A DNA stretch of 64,000 nucleotides from Mycolicibacterium malmesburyense (GTDB taxonomy: Bacteria; Actinomycetota; Actinomycetes; Mycobacteriales; Mycobacteriaceae): the NCBI RefSeq assembly GCF_001050015.1, contig NZ_CVTB01000144.1, positions 1 to 64,000 of the forward strand, in the 5' to 3' direction. The position numbers and the translations under genes are program-made. The notes beneath the pieces are model-generated. The model was not told the DNA's origin and made no database searches. It worked only from the letters and a program-made list of their open reading frames with translations. Positions 20,818 to 28,379 of this stretch are shown piece by piece. Numbering within the stretch: position 1 is the first letter of the stretch; each line of letters begins with the position of its first letter.

Positions 20818-21256
20818 CCACTGGGTGATCGTCGCGGTCGTCGTGGTCGGCGTCGTCGCGCTGGCGACGATCGGCTGGTTCTACATCGTCCAGCCGCGCA
20901 TGACGACTCCGGTGCGTGCCGACCTTCTGCGACTCGGCGATTGCGTGCGCACATCCGAGTCCGATGTGCTGCCGCAGGAGGTGAAGCGGGTGACCTGCGA
21001 CGGACCGCACTACGGCGAGGTTTTCGCGATCGTGCGCGCACCCGATGACCACGAGTATCCCGGCGAGGAGGCCCTGCGGCGGCTCGGCGACCAGTGCAGC
21101 GGCAAGCTGTTCGACTACGCGCCGAATATCCCGGAGGGGCCGACCTTTCGGCTCGCGCTCGGCCTGCCGGGTGCGCAGGCGTGGTCGGAAGGGTCGCGGT
21201 CAGTCGTCTGCGTCGCGATGGCCAAGCACGAGCGCTGGGGATCGATACGCAGCTAG
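20807..21256 (+). CDS. Membrane-anchored septum-formation-like domain protein (Rv0420c-type)
   Basis: A 149-residue protein with one N-terminal helix (HWVIVAVVVVGVVALATIGWFYIV) and an extracytoplasmic domain of the Septum_form type. It contains LGDCV near residue 45, KRVTCDGPHYGEVFAIV and C-terminal VVCVAMAKHERW. Three or four Cys are spaced for disulphides. The same domain occurs in the very next gene, so the two look like a duplicated pair. GTG start at 20807 overlaps the hydrolase gene by 11 nt. Function unknown; despite the domain name a septation role is not proven. Confidence 0.75.
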   Translation: MRPSHWVIVAVVVVGVVALATIGWFYIVQPRMTTPVRADLLRLGDCVRTSESDVLPQEVKRVTCDGPHYGEVFAIVRAPDDHEYPGEEALRRLGDQCSGKLFDYAPNIPEGPTFRLALGLPGAQAWSEGSRSVVCVAMAKHERWGSIRS

Positions 21257-21272
21257 ATGGTGATCGCCGCGC

Positions 21273-21278
21273 TACGGT
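21273..21278 (+). promoter_or_regulatory. Putative -10 box of the gene at 21286 (leaderless)
   Basis: TACGGT ends 7 nt before the GTG at 21286; same hexamer as that of the preceding paralogue. Confidence 0.4.
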
Positions 21279-21285
21279 TGCTCGC

Positions 21286-22122
21286 GTGACCACCCCGCCG
21301 GGCCCTCCCCCGCCGTACGGGCAGCCGCCTTACGGTGGGCAGCCGCCCTACGGCGGGCAGCCGCCCTACGGCGGGCAGCCGCCCTACGGCGGGCAGCCGC
21401 CTTATGGTGGACAGCCGCCGTCCGGTGAGCGTCCGTCATACGGTGGCCCGCCGCCCAATCCGTATCCGCCCGCGCAGGCCTACCCGCCGCCACCCACGGC
21501 GAGTTACCCGCCACCGCCGCCGCCCCCGTATGCGGAGCAGGGCTCCTACTACGCCCCACCCCAACAGCGGTCCACGAACTGGTGGGCAGTGGTATCGCTG
21601 GTCTTCGGCCTGCTCGGCGGCGTGCTGATCAGCGTGGTCTGCGGCATCGTCGGCTTGAAGAAGGCCAAAGAGGGGCAGGGCGGTCGCGGCATGGCGATCG
21701 CGGGCCTGGTGCTGTCGGCGCTGTGGGCGGTGGTGCTCGTCGTCGGCCTGCTGGTCTACTTCCTCGTCGGCAGCGGCACGGTGACCGCGACCGATGTCAA
21801 GGAGGGCGACTGTCTGGCGGAGATCCCCGCCAACACCCGGGTGCTGACCGTGAAAACGGTCGGATGTGACGAGGCCCACGCCGGTGAGGTCTTCGCGGTG
21901 CTTCAGATGCCCGACGGCGAGTTCCCTGGCCAGGCGGCGATCGACGCCTACGCCGAGAGGTGCAGCCCGGAACTGGCCGCCTACTCGCCAGAGGCGATGA
22001 CCGACGCCTCCGTCCAGCTCTATGTGCTCTATCCCACTGCGGAGACTTGGGACCAGGGCGACCGGGCCGTGACCTGCATCGCGACGCTCGACCCGCCGCG
22101 TACCGGCACGATCAAGAGCTGA
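21286..22122 (+). CDS. DUF4190 plus septum-formation-like domain protein with PPYGGQ repeats
   Basis: A 278-residue protein in three parts. Residues 1-95 are a Pro/Gly/Tyr-rich cytoplasmic tail with PPYGGQ hexapeptide repeats. Residues 100-165 hold two membrane helices of the DUF4190 type (WWAVVSLVFGLLGGVLISVV, GIVGLKKAKEGQGGRGMAIAG). Residues 170-278 are an external Septum_form-like domain (KEGDCLAE, VKTVGCDEAHAGEVFAVL, AVTCIATL). The layout is common in actinobacterial surface proteins. GTG at 21286 is chosen because repeats begin immediately after it. No function is established. Confidence 0.8.
   Translation: MTTPPGPPPPYGQPPYGGQPPYGGQPPYGGQPPYGGQPPYGGQPPSGERPSYGGPPPNPYPPAQAYPPPPTASYPPPPPPPYAEQGSYYAPPQQRSTNWWAVVSLVFGLLGGVLISVVCGIVGLKKAKEGQGGRGMAIAGLVLSALWAVVLVVGLLVYFLVGSGTVTATDVKEGDCLAEIPANTRVLTVKTVGCDEAHAGEVFAVLQMPDGEFPGQAAIDAYAERCSPELAAYSPEAMTDASVQLYVLYPTAETWDQGDRAVTCIATLDPPRTGTIKS
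21322..21411 (+). repeat. Five 18-bp tandem repeats coding PPYGGQ
   Basis: Unit cagccgccctacggcggg repeated five times in frame, with units 2-4 identical (21340-21393) and units 1 and 5 differing by a few third-position changes; a sixth degenerate unit follows to 21429. Identical units suggest recent slippage and a copy number that may vary between strains. Confidence 0.9.
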
Positions 22123-22164
22123 TATCGCTCCGGCACGCCGACGGGCCGGAACCGCTGGCTGAGG

Positions 22165-22170
22165 TACCGT
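22165..22170 (+). promoter_or_regulatory. Putative -10 box of the monooxygenase gene (leaderless)
   Basis: TACCGT ends 6 nt before the ATG at 22177. Confidence 0.45.
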
Positions 22171-22176
22171 TTTCCC

Positions 22177-23664
22177 ATGACTTCGGGACATTTGGACGCC
22201 GTCATCGTCGGCGCCGGTTTCGGGGGGATCGGTGCGGCCATCCAGCTCAAGCGGATGGGCTACGAGAACTTCGTCATCCTCGATCGCGAGGACGACCTCG
22301 GCGGCACCTGGCACGTCAATCACTACCCGGGCTTGGCGGTCGACGTGCCGACCACCACCTACTCGTACTACTTCGAGCCGAACCCGAACTGGTCGCGGTT
22401 GTACTCGACGGGCGACGAGATCAAGCAGTACGCGGCTGACGTCGCCGACAAGTACGACGTGCGTAGGCACATGCGGTTCAACACGCTAGTCGAAGGTGCC
22501 TGCTGGGACGACGAGCACCACACGTGGCGGGTGACGTTGGCCGACGGTGAGACGCTGACGGCCCGCTACCTGATCACGGCTACCGGGTTCCTGTCGCAAC
22601 CGCACACGCCCGAAATCCCGGGTATCGACGACTTCGCGGGCAGGATCATCCACACCACCGCCTGGGACGACGGCTACGACCTTGCCGGTCGCCGCGTGGC
22701 GATCATCGGCACCGGTGCCACGGCGGTGCAACTGATTCCGGAACTGGCGAAGAAAGCGTCGGAGTTAACCGTCTACCAACGGACTCCGGTCTGGGTGGTA
22801 CCCAGGCTCGACTTCCCGATCTCCGACGGCGTCAAGCGGTTGTTCGCCCGGGTTCCCTTCACGCAGCGCGCACTTCGAGCCGTCACCGACGCGATTTACG
22901 AGTTCTTCCTCTATGTCGGCCTGCGCCACCGGCAGCTCTTGTTCCGCCGGCTCAACGTCGCGGCATCGGACGTGGCCAAGATGCACCGGTTCTTCTCCGT
23001 GCGCGATCGCGAGCTCCGCAAGCAGTTGACTCCCGACTACGACTTCGGCTGCAAACGTCCGACGTTCTCCAACACCTACAATCGTGCATTCACGAAACCG
23101 AATGTGCACCTTCAGAGTTCGGGGATCGAACGCATCGAACCCGACGGTGTCGTCGCCGCCGACGGAACGAAGACCCAGATCGACACGCTTATTTTGGCGA
23201 CCGGCTTCGATCTATGGGAGGCCAACTTTCCGGCGATCGAGATCATCGGACGCAAGGGCCGCAACCTGGGGAAGTGGTGGCGCGAGAATCGGTTCCAGGC
23301 TTATCAGGGCGTCACGGTGCCCGACTTCCCCAACTATCTGAGTATGGCGAGCCCGTATGCGTTCCTCGGGCTGAACTTCTTCAATACCGTGGAATATCAG
23401 ATGCGTCACATGGATCGGCTGTTCAGCGAGGTCAAGCGGCAGGGCGCAACCACATTCGAGGTCACCGAGGAAGCCAACGCTCGCTATCTCGACCGCATGA
23501 CCAAGCTCATGGGCAAGTCGGTGTTCATGGCGGGCAACTGTGCGGGTTCGCGGTCCTACTATTTCGACCCGAACGGCGAGGCCACGCTGCTGCAGCCGAC
23601 GTCGACCCGCAAGGCCATCAAGGAGGCATCGCAGTATCCTCTGAGCGACTACCGAATTTCCTGA
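22177..23664 (+). CDS. Flavin-containing Baeyer-Villiger-type monooxygenase
   Basis: A 495-residue FAD/NADPH enzyme. The FAD Rossmann motif VGAGFGGIGAAIQLKRMG is at residues 10-27. The Baeyer-Villiger fingerprint FAGRIIHTTAWD is at about 150, directly followed by the NADPH Rossmann motif VAIIGTGATAVQLIPELA. An ATGFDLWEA segment closes the domain. Such enzymes oxidise ketones to esters or, less often, heteroatoms; the physiological substrate cannot be told. It stands between thiamine-region genes and a tandem-HTH TetR gene, suggesting an accessory catabolic or detoxification module. Confidence 0.9.
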   Translation: MTSGHLDAVIVGAGFGGIGAAIQLKRMGYENFVILDREDDLGGTWHVNHYPGLAVDVPTTTYSYYFEPNPNWSRLYSTGDEIKQYAADVADKYDVRRHMRFNTLVEGACWDDEHHTWRVTLADGETLTARYLITATGFLSQPHTPEIPGIDDFAGRIIHTTAWDDGYDLAGRRVAIIGTGATAVQLIPELAKKASELTVYQRTPVWVVPRLDFPISDGVKRLFARVPFTQRALRAVTDAIYEFFLYVGLRHRQLLFRRLNVAASDVAKMHRFFSVRDRELRKQLTPDYDFGCKRPTFSNTYNRAFTKPNVHLQSSGIERIEPDGVVAADGTKTQIDTLILATGFDLWEANFPAIEIIGRKGRNLGKWWRENRFQAYQGVTVPDFPNYLSMASPYAFLGLNFFNTVEYQMRHMDRLFSEVKRQGATTFEVTEEANARYLDRMTKLMGKSVFMAGNCAGSRSYYFDPNGEATLLQPTSTRKAIKEASQYPLSDYRIS

Positions 23665-23683
23665 TCAGAGAGGAACATCTGCT

Positions 23684-23962
23684 GTGTCACTTGAGGAATC
23701 GAACAGCGGTTCGCGCGCGGCCACGTTGGCCGGCCTGGGCGTCGCCGGCATCGGTGTCGCGCACTTCGTCAAGCCGGAGCTGTTCGAGTCGGTGACCGTG
23801 CAGGCGTTCCCCCGCAACACCCGCCAGTACATCTACGTCAACGGCGGTATCGAGACGGCGCTCGGGCTCGGGCTGGCCGCCCGCAAGACCCGCAAGCTGG
23901 CGCTCGTGGGCACGCTCGGCTACCTCGCCTACTTGGCGGGCAACGTGGCGCGCAACCGGTAA
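23684..23962 (+). CDS. Small hydrophobic protein, 92 aa
   Basis: Begins at GTG 23684 behind a good GAGAGGA ribosome-binding site and 19 nt after the monooxygenase, so probably co-transcribed with it. Two or three hydrophobic stretches are seen (ATLAGLGVAGIGVAHFV, VNGGIETALGLGLAA, LALVGTLGYLAYLAGNVA). The pattern recalls a truncated DoxX-like membrane protein, but I do not assign a family. Its last 34 nt overlap the 3' end of the convergent TetR gene. Confidence 0.7.
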   Translation: MSLEESNSGSRAATLAGLGVAGIGVAHFVKPELFESVTVQAFPRNTRQYIYVNGGIETALGLGLAARKTRKLALVGTLGYLAYLAGNVARNR

Positions 23963-25173
23963 CCCCCCAACAGCGTCATATCCAGAATCCCCTGCAGGAT
24001 CGCGCGGTTCTGCGGTGAGTTCGTGTAGCACATCAGCCGGCCCAGGTCGATCACCAGCGACATGGCCGCGTGCACCGCGAACCGCGCCTGGCCGGGCGTC
24101 CACTCCGGCCGCACGGCGACCACCAGCTCCACCCACGATTCGACGTTGGCGCGCTGCATGTTTCGCAGGATCTTCTGATCCGTCGGCGACATATTGAGCC
24201 GTTCGGTGTAGTAGACGTACTCGAGTTCGGGCTGCGCGAACGACCTGGCGACGTAGGCGTCGATGACGGTGCTGAGCGCGTCCTCGGGATCGGCGATCGC
24301 GCCGGTGATCGCCGTGAGCTCCTCGGAGAGCCGGTCGGCCGCACGGCGGAACGCCGCGGCGAGGATGTCGCTCTTGCCTGCGAAGTAACGGTAGATTCCC
24401 GACGCGGGCATGCCGACGGCCGCGGCGATGTCCTCCATCCCCGTGTCGCGGTACCCCTTGATGTTGAACAAGCGCATCGACTCATTGAGCAGCGCTTCGT
24501 ATTTCGACGGCTCGACACCGGTGGCTGCCGGCGCGACCGGCTGCTCGGCGACATCGCCGCCGTCGTCGGGCAGTTCCGTGGCGGTCAGCGAGAGCGCGAG
24601 ATCGGACAGCAGCGCCCGCACCTGCGCGGCAGGCAGCTTGGCCCGATGGTCGACGATGCTGCCGATGACCGACAGGACGGCGATGGACAGCGTCCACCGT
24701 TGCCGCGAGGTCAGCTCCGGTCGCATGGCGTGGATGGGACGCTGGATGCGGTGGTTGACGGTGCGCATCTGCGCGATCAGCGATGCCTGGTCGTCGCCGC
24801 GCAGGTATCGCCCCTCCCAGCGGTACAGCCCGCCGGCTTCCCGGTTCGCCATCGCGGTCTCGGTGAGCGCCGCGACCAGCCGGCGCAGTTCGAGCTGGGG
24901 GTCGTCGTTCTCGGCCTCGTCGGCGAACGCGGTGGCATCCACCAGCTGCTGACCCAGGTTCAGCACGGCGTCGCGGAACAGGTCGTACTTGCTCGCGTAG
25001 TGCCGGTACAGGGCCGCCGCCGAGATGCCGACCCGCGATGCGATGGCCTCCATGCTCACGCCGTAGAAACCCAGTGTGCTGAACGCCTCGGCGGAGGCGC
25101 GGGCAATCTGGGCCTTGCGGTCCTTCGGCCGGCGCCGGACCGCGTCACCGCTCGCCGGCCGAGTGCGCGACAT
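23929..25173 (-). CDS. Tandem TetR-type regulator with two HTH domains
   Basis: A 414-residue protein made of two complete TetR units. The first DNA-binding region (about 20-65) has GFYGVSMEAIASRVGISAAA then LYRHYASKYDLF. The second (about 225-270) has GYRDTGMEDIAAAVGMPASG then IYRYFAGKSDIL. Each is followed by a helical ligand/dimer domain. Normal TetR proteins have 190-220 residues, so this is an internal duplication/fusion that could act as a pseudo-dimer. The ATG at 25173 is preferred because TATCGT lies exactly 7 nt upstream; a GTG at 25182 is the alternative. Likely targets are the adjacent monooxygenase or itself, by proximity only. Confidence 0.88.
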   Translation of the reverse strand: MSRTRPASGDAVRRRPKDRKAQIARASAEAFSTLGFYGVSMEAIASRVGISAAALYRHYASKYDLFRDAVLNLGQQLVDATAFADEAENDDPQLELRRLVAALTETAMANREAGGLYRWEGRYLRGDDQASLIAQMRTVNHRIQRPIHAMRPELTSRQRWTLSIAVLSVIGSIVDHRAKLPAAQVRALLSDLALSLTATELPDDGGDVAEQPVAPAATGVEPSKYEALLNESMRLFNIKGYRDTGMEDIAAAVGMPASGIYRYFAGKSDILAAAFRRAADRLSEELTAITGAIADPEDALSTVIDAYVARSFAQPELEYVYYTERLNMSPTDQKILRNMQRANVESWVELVVAVRPEWTPGQARFAVHAAMSLVIDLGRLMCYTNSPQNRAILQGILDMTLLGGYRLRATLPAK

Positions 25174-25180
25174 GGCAGAC

Positions 25181-25186
25181 ACGATA
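25181..25186 (-). promoter_or_regulatory. Putative -10 box of the tandem TetR gene (leaderless)
   Basis: TATCGT on the minus strand ends 7 nt before the ATG at 25173 and decides the start choice. Confidence 0.45.
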
Positions 25187-25266
25187 TCGGACCGAGCGCC
25201 CTCGCACCGGCCTGGTTCGCCTTCTTCGGATCGGCCCGAACTTGCCAGAGCTCACAGAATGGCGAT

Positions 25267-25272
25267 TAACAT
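25267..25272 (+). promoter_or_regulatory. Putative -10 box of the gene at 25279 (leaderless)
   Basis: TAACAT ends 6 nt before the GTG at 25279 in the 105-nt region divergent from the TetR gene. Confidence 0.45.
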
Positions 25273-25278
25273 AATGGA

Positions 25279-25503
25279 GTGTTCGGCGCGATTCGCAAGT
25301 TCCTGGGCTTCCAGGTCACCATCGGCGAGTTGATCACGGTGGCACTCGTCCTCGGCACGCCCTACCTGCTGGTCGGTGTGTTCTGGTCGACCACTCACAC
25401 CGAACACCTGCGGCAGATGAACGGCGCCGACCTGGTCGTTTCGTATCTCGGGGCGATCGTTTCCTGGCCCGTACTGCTGTTCGCCGACGTCTGCATGACA
25501 TGA
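25279..25503 (+). CDS. Small membrane protein, 74 aa
   Basis: Starts MFGAIRKFLGFQVTIGEL from a GTG. Two hydrophobic segments (LITVALVLGTPYLLVGVFW and LGAIVSWPVLLFADVCM) predict a two-helix membrane protein. I do not recognise a characterised family. It is followed 13 nt later by another small membrane protein gene, so the two may be paired subunits. Confidence 0.7.
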   Translation: MFGAIRKFLGFQVTIGELITVALVLGTPYLLVGVFWSTTHTEHLRQMNGADLVVSYLGAIVSWPVLLFADVCMT

Positions 25504-25516
25504 ACGGGGGAACACA

Positions 25517-25858
25517 TTGTCCGACCACCACCACCGACTTGCCTGGACCGGCATCATCGCCGCGGTCGTGTTGGCCGGCGCCCTGCTGGCGTTGAACTTT
25601 CCGGTGTTCCTGGACAGCTACGACCAATATGGATTCCAGATCAAATGCGGAACCGGCTATCTGTCCGATCTGACGCAGGCGGCCGCGGCCGCCGGTGGCG
25701 CCGACTATGTCGACCGGTGTGAAACCGCGTTGCTGACGCGCCGGCTGTGGACCATCCCCCTGGCCCTGCTCGGCGGCGCCGCACTGCTGACGGCCCTCGT
25801 CGCGTCGGCGACGACGTCTGCGCGCGAGTCGTTGCAGCAGCACCACCACAACGCCTGA
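25517..25858 (+). CDS. Small membrane protein, 113 aa, TTG start
   Basis: Starts MSDHHHRLAWTGIIAAVVLAG from a TTG at 25517 preceded by a GGGGGAA ribosome-binding site. Two membrane helices flank an external loop of about 60 residues with two Cys (IKCGTGYLS and VDRCETALL) that could form a disulphide. It ends in a His-rich tail (QQHHHNA). No family recognised; 14 nt before the APC permease gene, which however seems to have its own promoter. Confidence 0.7.
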   Translation: MSDHHHRLAWTGIIAAVVLAGALLALNFPVFLDSYDQYGFQIKCGTGYLSDLTQAAAAAGGADYVDRCETALLTRRLWTIPLALLGGAALLTALVASATTSARESLQQHHHNA

Positions 25859-25860
25859 TC

Positions 25861-25866
25861 TAGCAT
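25861..25866 (+). promoter_or_regulatory. Putative -10 box of the APC permease gene (leaderless)
   Basis: TAGCAT ends 6 nt before the GTG at 25873. Confidence 0.45.
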
Positions 25867-25872
25867 TCCGGC

Positions 25873-27093
25873 GTGAGCACGCCGGCGGGTCCAGCGCTGC
25901 CCCGGCGGCTCGGCACCTTCGACGCGGTGGTCATCGGACTGGGTTCGATGATCGGTGCGGGCATCTTCGTCGCCCTCGGACCCGCCGCCGCGGCAGCCGG
26001 TTCAGGACTGCTGATCGGCCTCGCCATCGCCGCCCTCGTCGCCTACTGCAACGCCACCTCGTCCGCGTGGCTGGCCGCCCGATATCCGGAATCGGGCGGC
26101 ACCTATGTCTACGGGCGTGAGCGGCTCGGCGAGTTCTGGGGATACACCGCCGGGTGGAGCTTCATCGTCGGCAAGACCGCGTCGTGCGCGGCGATGGCGC
26201 TGACCGTCGGCTATTACGTATGGCCGCAGGCTGCCCGCGGTATCGCGGTCGGAGCGGTCGCCGCGCTGACCGCCGTGAATTATCTGGGCATCCGGAAGTC
26301 GGCGTTGGTGACGCGCATCATCGTCGGTCTGGTGCTGGCGGTGTTGGGCACCGTGGTGGTGACGACCCTCGGTTTCGGGGGCGTCGACACGGCGCGGCTG
26401 GCCGTCGGTGCCGACGCCTCGGTCGGCGGCGTTCTGCAAGCCGCCGGGCTGTTGTTCTTCGCGTTCGCCGGTTACGCGCGGATAGCGACGCTGGGCGAGG
26501 AGGTTCGCGATCCCGCCCGCACCATTCCGCGCGCGATCCCGCTGGCGCTGGGCATCGCGCTCGTGGTGTACACGCTGGTCGCGGTCGCCGTCCTGACCGA
26601 GTTGGGAAGTGCGGCAACGGCTTCGGCGACCGCTCCGCTTGCCGATGCGGTGACCGCGGCCGGCTTCCGCTGGCTCGAGCCGGTCGTGCGGGCCGGTGCC
26701 GCGGTGGCGGCGGTCGGGTCGCTGCTGGCGCTCATCCTCGGAGTGTCCCGCACGACGTTGGCGATGGCGCGCGACCGTCACCTGCCCCACATGCTGGCGC
26801 GGGTGCACCCGAGATTCGGCAGCCCCCACCGCGCCGAGGTCGTCGTCGGTGTTCTCGTCGCCGCGCTGGCCGCCACCGTCGACCTTCGCCATGCGATCGG
26901 GTTCTCCTCGTTCACCGTGCTCGTCTACTACGCGATCGCCAACGCGTCGGCCTGGACCCTCGGCCGCCGAACGGTGCCCGCGGTGGGGCTGGCCGGGTGC
27001 CTGCTGCTGGCGGTCCTGCTACCCCTGCCGTCGGTGGTGGCCGGCGCTTGCGTGGTGCTCGCGGGCGCGCTGGCTTACCGTCTTAGACCGTGA
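25873..27093 (+). CDS. APC-superfamily amino-acid permease
   Basis: A 406-residue membrane protein with about 12 helices. The first helix bears the substrate-binding unwound motif GLGSMIGAGIFVALGPAAAAAG, typical of amino acid-polyamine-organocation permeases. SAWLAARYPESGGTYVYGRERLGE and FFAFAGYARIATLGEEVRDP are further family hallmarks. It would import amino acids or related amines across the plasma membrane; the substrate is not readable. GTG start at 25873; stop overlaps the NCS2 permease start by 4 nt. Confidence 0.9.
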   Translation: MSTPAGPALPRRLGTFDAVVIGLGSMIGAGIFVALGPAAAAAGSGLLIGLAIAALVAYCNATSSAWLAARYPESGGTYVYGRERLGEFWGYTAGWSFIVGKTASCAAMALTVGYYVWPQAARGIAVGAVAALTAVNYLGIRKSALVTRIIVGLVLAVLGTVVVTTLGFGGVDTARLAVGADASVGGVLQAAGLLFFAFAGYARIATLGEEVRDPARTIPRAIPLALGIALVVYTLVAVAVLTELGSAATASATAPLADAVTAAGFRWLEPVVRAGAAVAAVGSLLALILGVSRTTLAMARDRHLPHMLARVHPRFGSPHRAEVVVGVLVAALAATVDLRHAIGFSSFTVLVYYAIANASAWTLGRRTVPAVGLAGCLLLAVLLPLPSVVAGACVVLAGALAYRLRP

Positions 27094-28379
27094 TCGAGCT
27101 GACCTGGAAACACGTCGAGGCGCAGTCCGACGACAACTTCGTCGTCGCGCCCGACGAACGTCTCGGCTGGGGCCGGACGATCGGGCTCGGCGCCCAGCAC
27201 GTGGTGGCCATGTTCGGCGCCACATTCCTGGTTCCCGTGCTCACCGGCTTTCCGCCCGCGACGACGCTGCTGTTCTCCGGCGTCGGAACGGTGCTGTTCC
27301 TGATCATCACGGGCAATCGCCTGCCCAGTTACCTGGGTTCGAGCTTCTCGGTCATCGCACCGGTCACCGCGGCGGTGGCCTCGCACGGAACGGGCAGCGC
27401 CCTCGGCGGTCTGGTGGCGGTCGGTCTGGCGCTCGTCGCGATCGGCGGTCTGGTCCACCTGGTCGGCACCCGCTGGCTGGACGTGACCCTGCCCCCCGTC
27501 GTCACCGGCGCGATCGTCGCGCTGATCGGGTTCAACCTGGCGCCGTCGGCCAAGGCCAACTTCGAACAGGGTCCGCTGGTGGGGCTCGTCACGCTGGTGC
27601 TGCTGGTCGCGACGCTCGCGTTCTTCCGCGGGCTCATCGGCCGGTTGGCGATCTTCCTGGCCGTCCTCGTCGGATACCTTCTCGCGCTGGCGCTCGATGA
27701 GATCGACACCGCGGCGATCGCGGCCGCGCCGTGGGTCGGGTTGCCGGAATTCCAGACGCCGACGTTCACCGTCGCGGTGCTGCCGATGTTCCTGCCCGCG
27801 GTGATCGCCCTGGTCGCCGAGAACATCGGGCACGTGAAATCGGTCGGACAGATGACCGCCACCGACGTCGATCCAGTGATGGGCCGGGCGCTCGCCGCCG
27901 ACGGTCTGGCCACGACGCTGGCCGGTTTCGGCGGGGGTTCGGCCACCACCACCTACGCCGAGAACATCGGCGTGATGGCGGCGACCCGGGTGTATTCGAC
28001 TGCGGCGTACTGGGTTGCCGGCGTCGTGGCGATCCTGCTCTCACTGTGTCCGAAGGTCGGCGCGGCGATTTCGGCGGTCCCGGCGGGCGTGCTCGGCGGT
28101 GCGACTGTGGTGTTGTACGGCCTCGTCGGCGTGCTGGGGGTCCGGATCTGGTTGACGAACCGGGTCGACTTCTCCAAGCCGATCAACCAGATGACCGCGG
28201 CCATCCCGTTGATCATCGGCATCGCCGACTTCACCTGGAACGCAGGCAGTTTGACCTTCACCGGAATCGCGTTGGGTTCGATCGCCGCGCTCGCGGTGTA
28301 TCACGGCATGCGGCTGTTGGGGTTCCGGCAGGCTAGCGAGCGGTCCGCTGCCGCTGATCCGGAGGCGGAACGCCGTTGA
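27090..28379 (+). CDS. Uracil/xanthine permease, NCS2 (UraA) family
   Basis: A 429-residue membrane protein with about 14 helices. The UraA-type start (GWGRTIGLGAQHVVAMFGAT) and the NCS2 signature in ATTTYAENIGVMAATRVYST (ENxGxxxxTR) are present, plus AENIGHVKSVGQ around the substrate-binding glutamate helix. It is a proton-coupled nucleobase importer. GTG start overlaps the APC permease stop, so the two permeases form one transport operon. The last 47 nt overlap the 3' end of the convergent M28 peptidase gene. Confidence 0.92.
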   Translation: MIELTWKHVEAQSDDNFVVAPDERLGWGRTIGLGAQHVVAMFGATFLVPVLTGFPPATTLLFSGVGTVLFLIITGNRLPSYLGSSFSVIAPVTAAVASHGTGSALGGLVAVGLALVAIGGLVHLVGTRWLDVTLPPVVTGAIVALIGFNLAPSAKANFEQGPLVGLVTLVLLVATLAFFRGLIGRLAIFLAVLVGYLLALALDEIDTAAIAAAPWVGLPEFQTPTFTVAVLPMFLPAVIALVAENIGHVKSVGQMTATDVDPVMGRALAADGLATTLAGFGGGSATTTYAENIGVMAATRVYSTAAYWVAGVVAILLSLCPKVGAAISAVPAGVLGGATVVLYGLVGVLGVRIWLTNRVDFSKPINQMTAAIPLIIGIADFTWNAGSLTFTGIALGSIAALAVYHGMRLLGFRQASERSAAADPEAERR

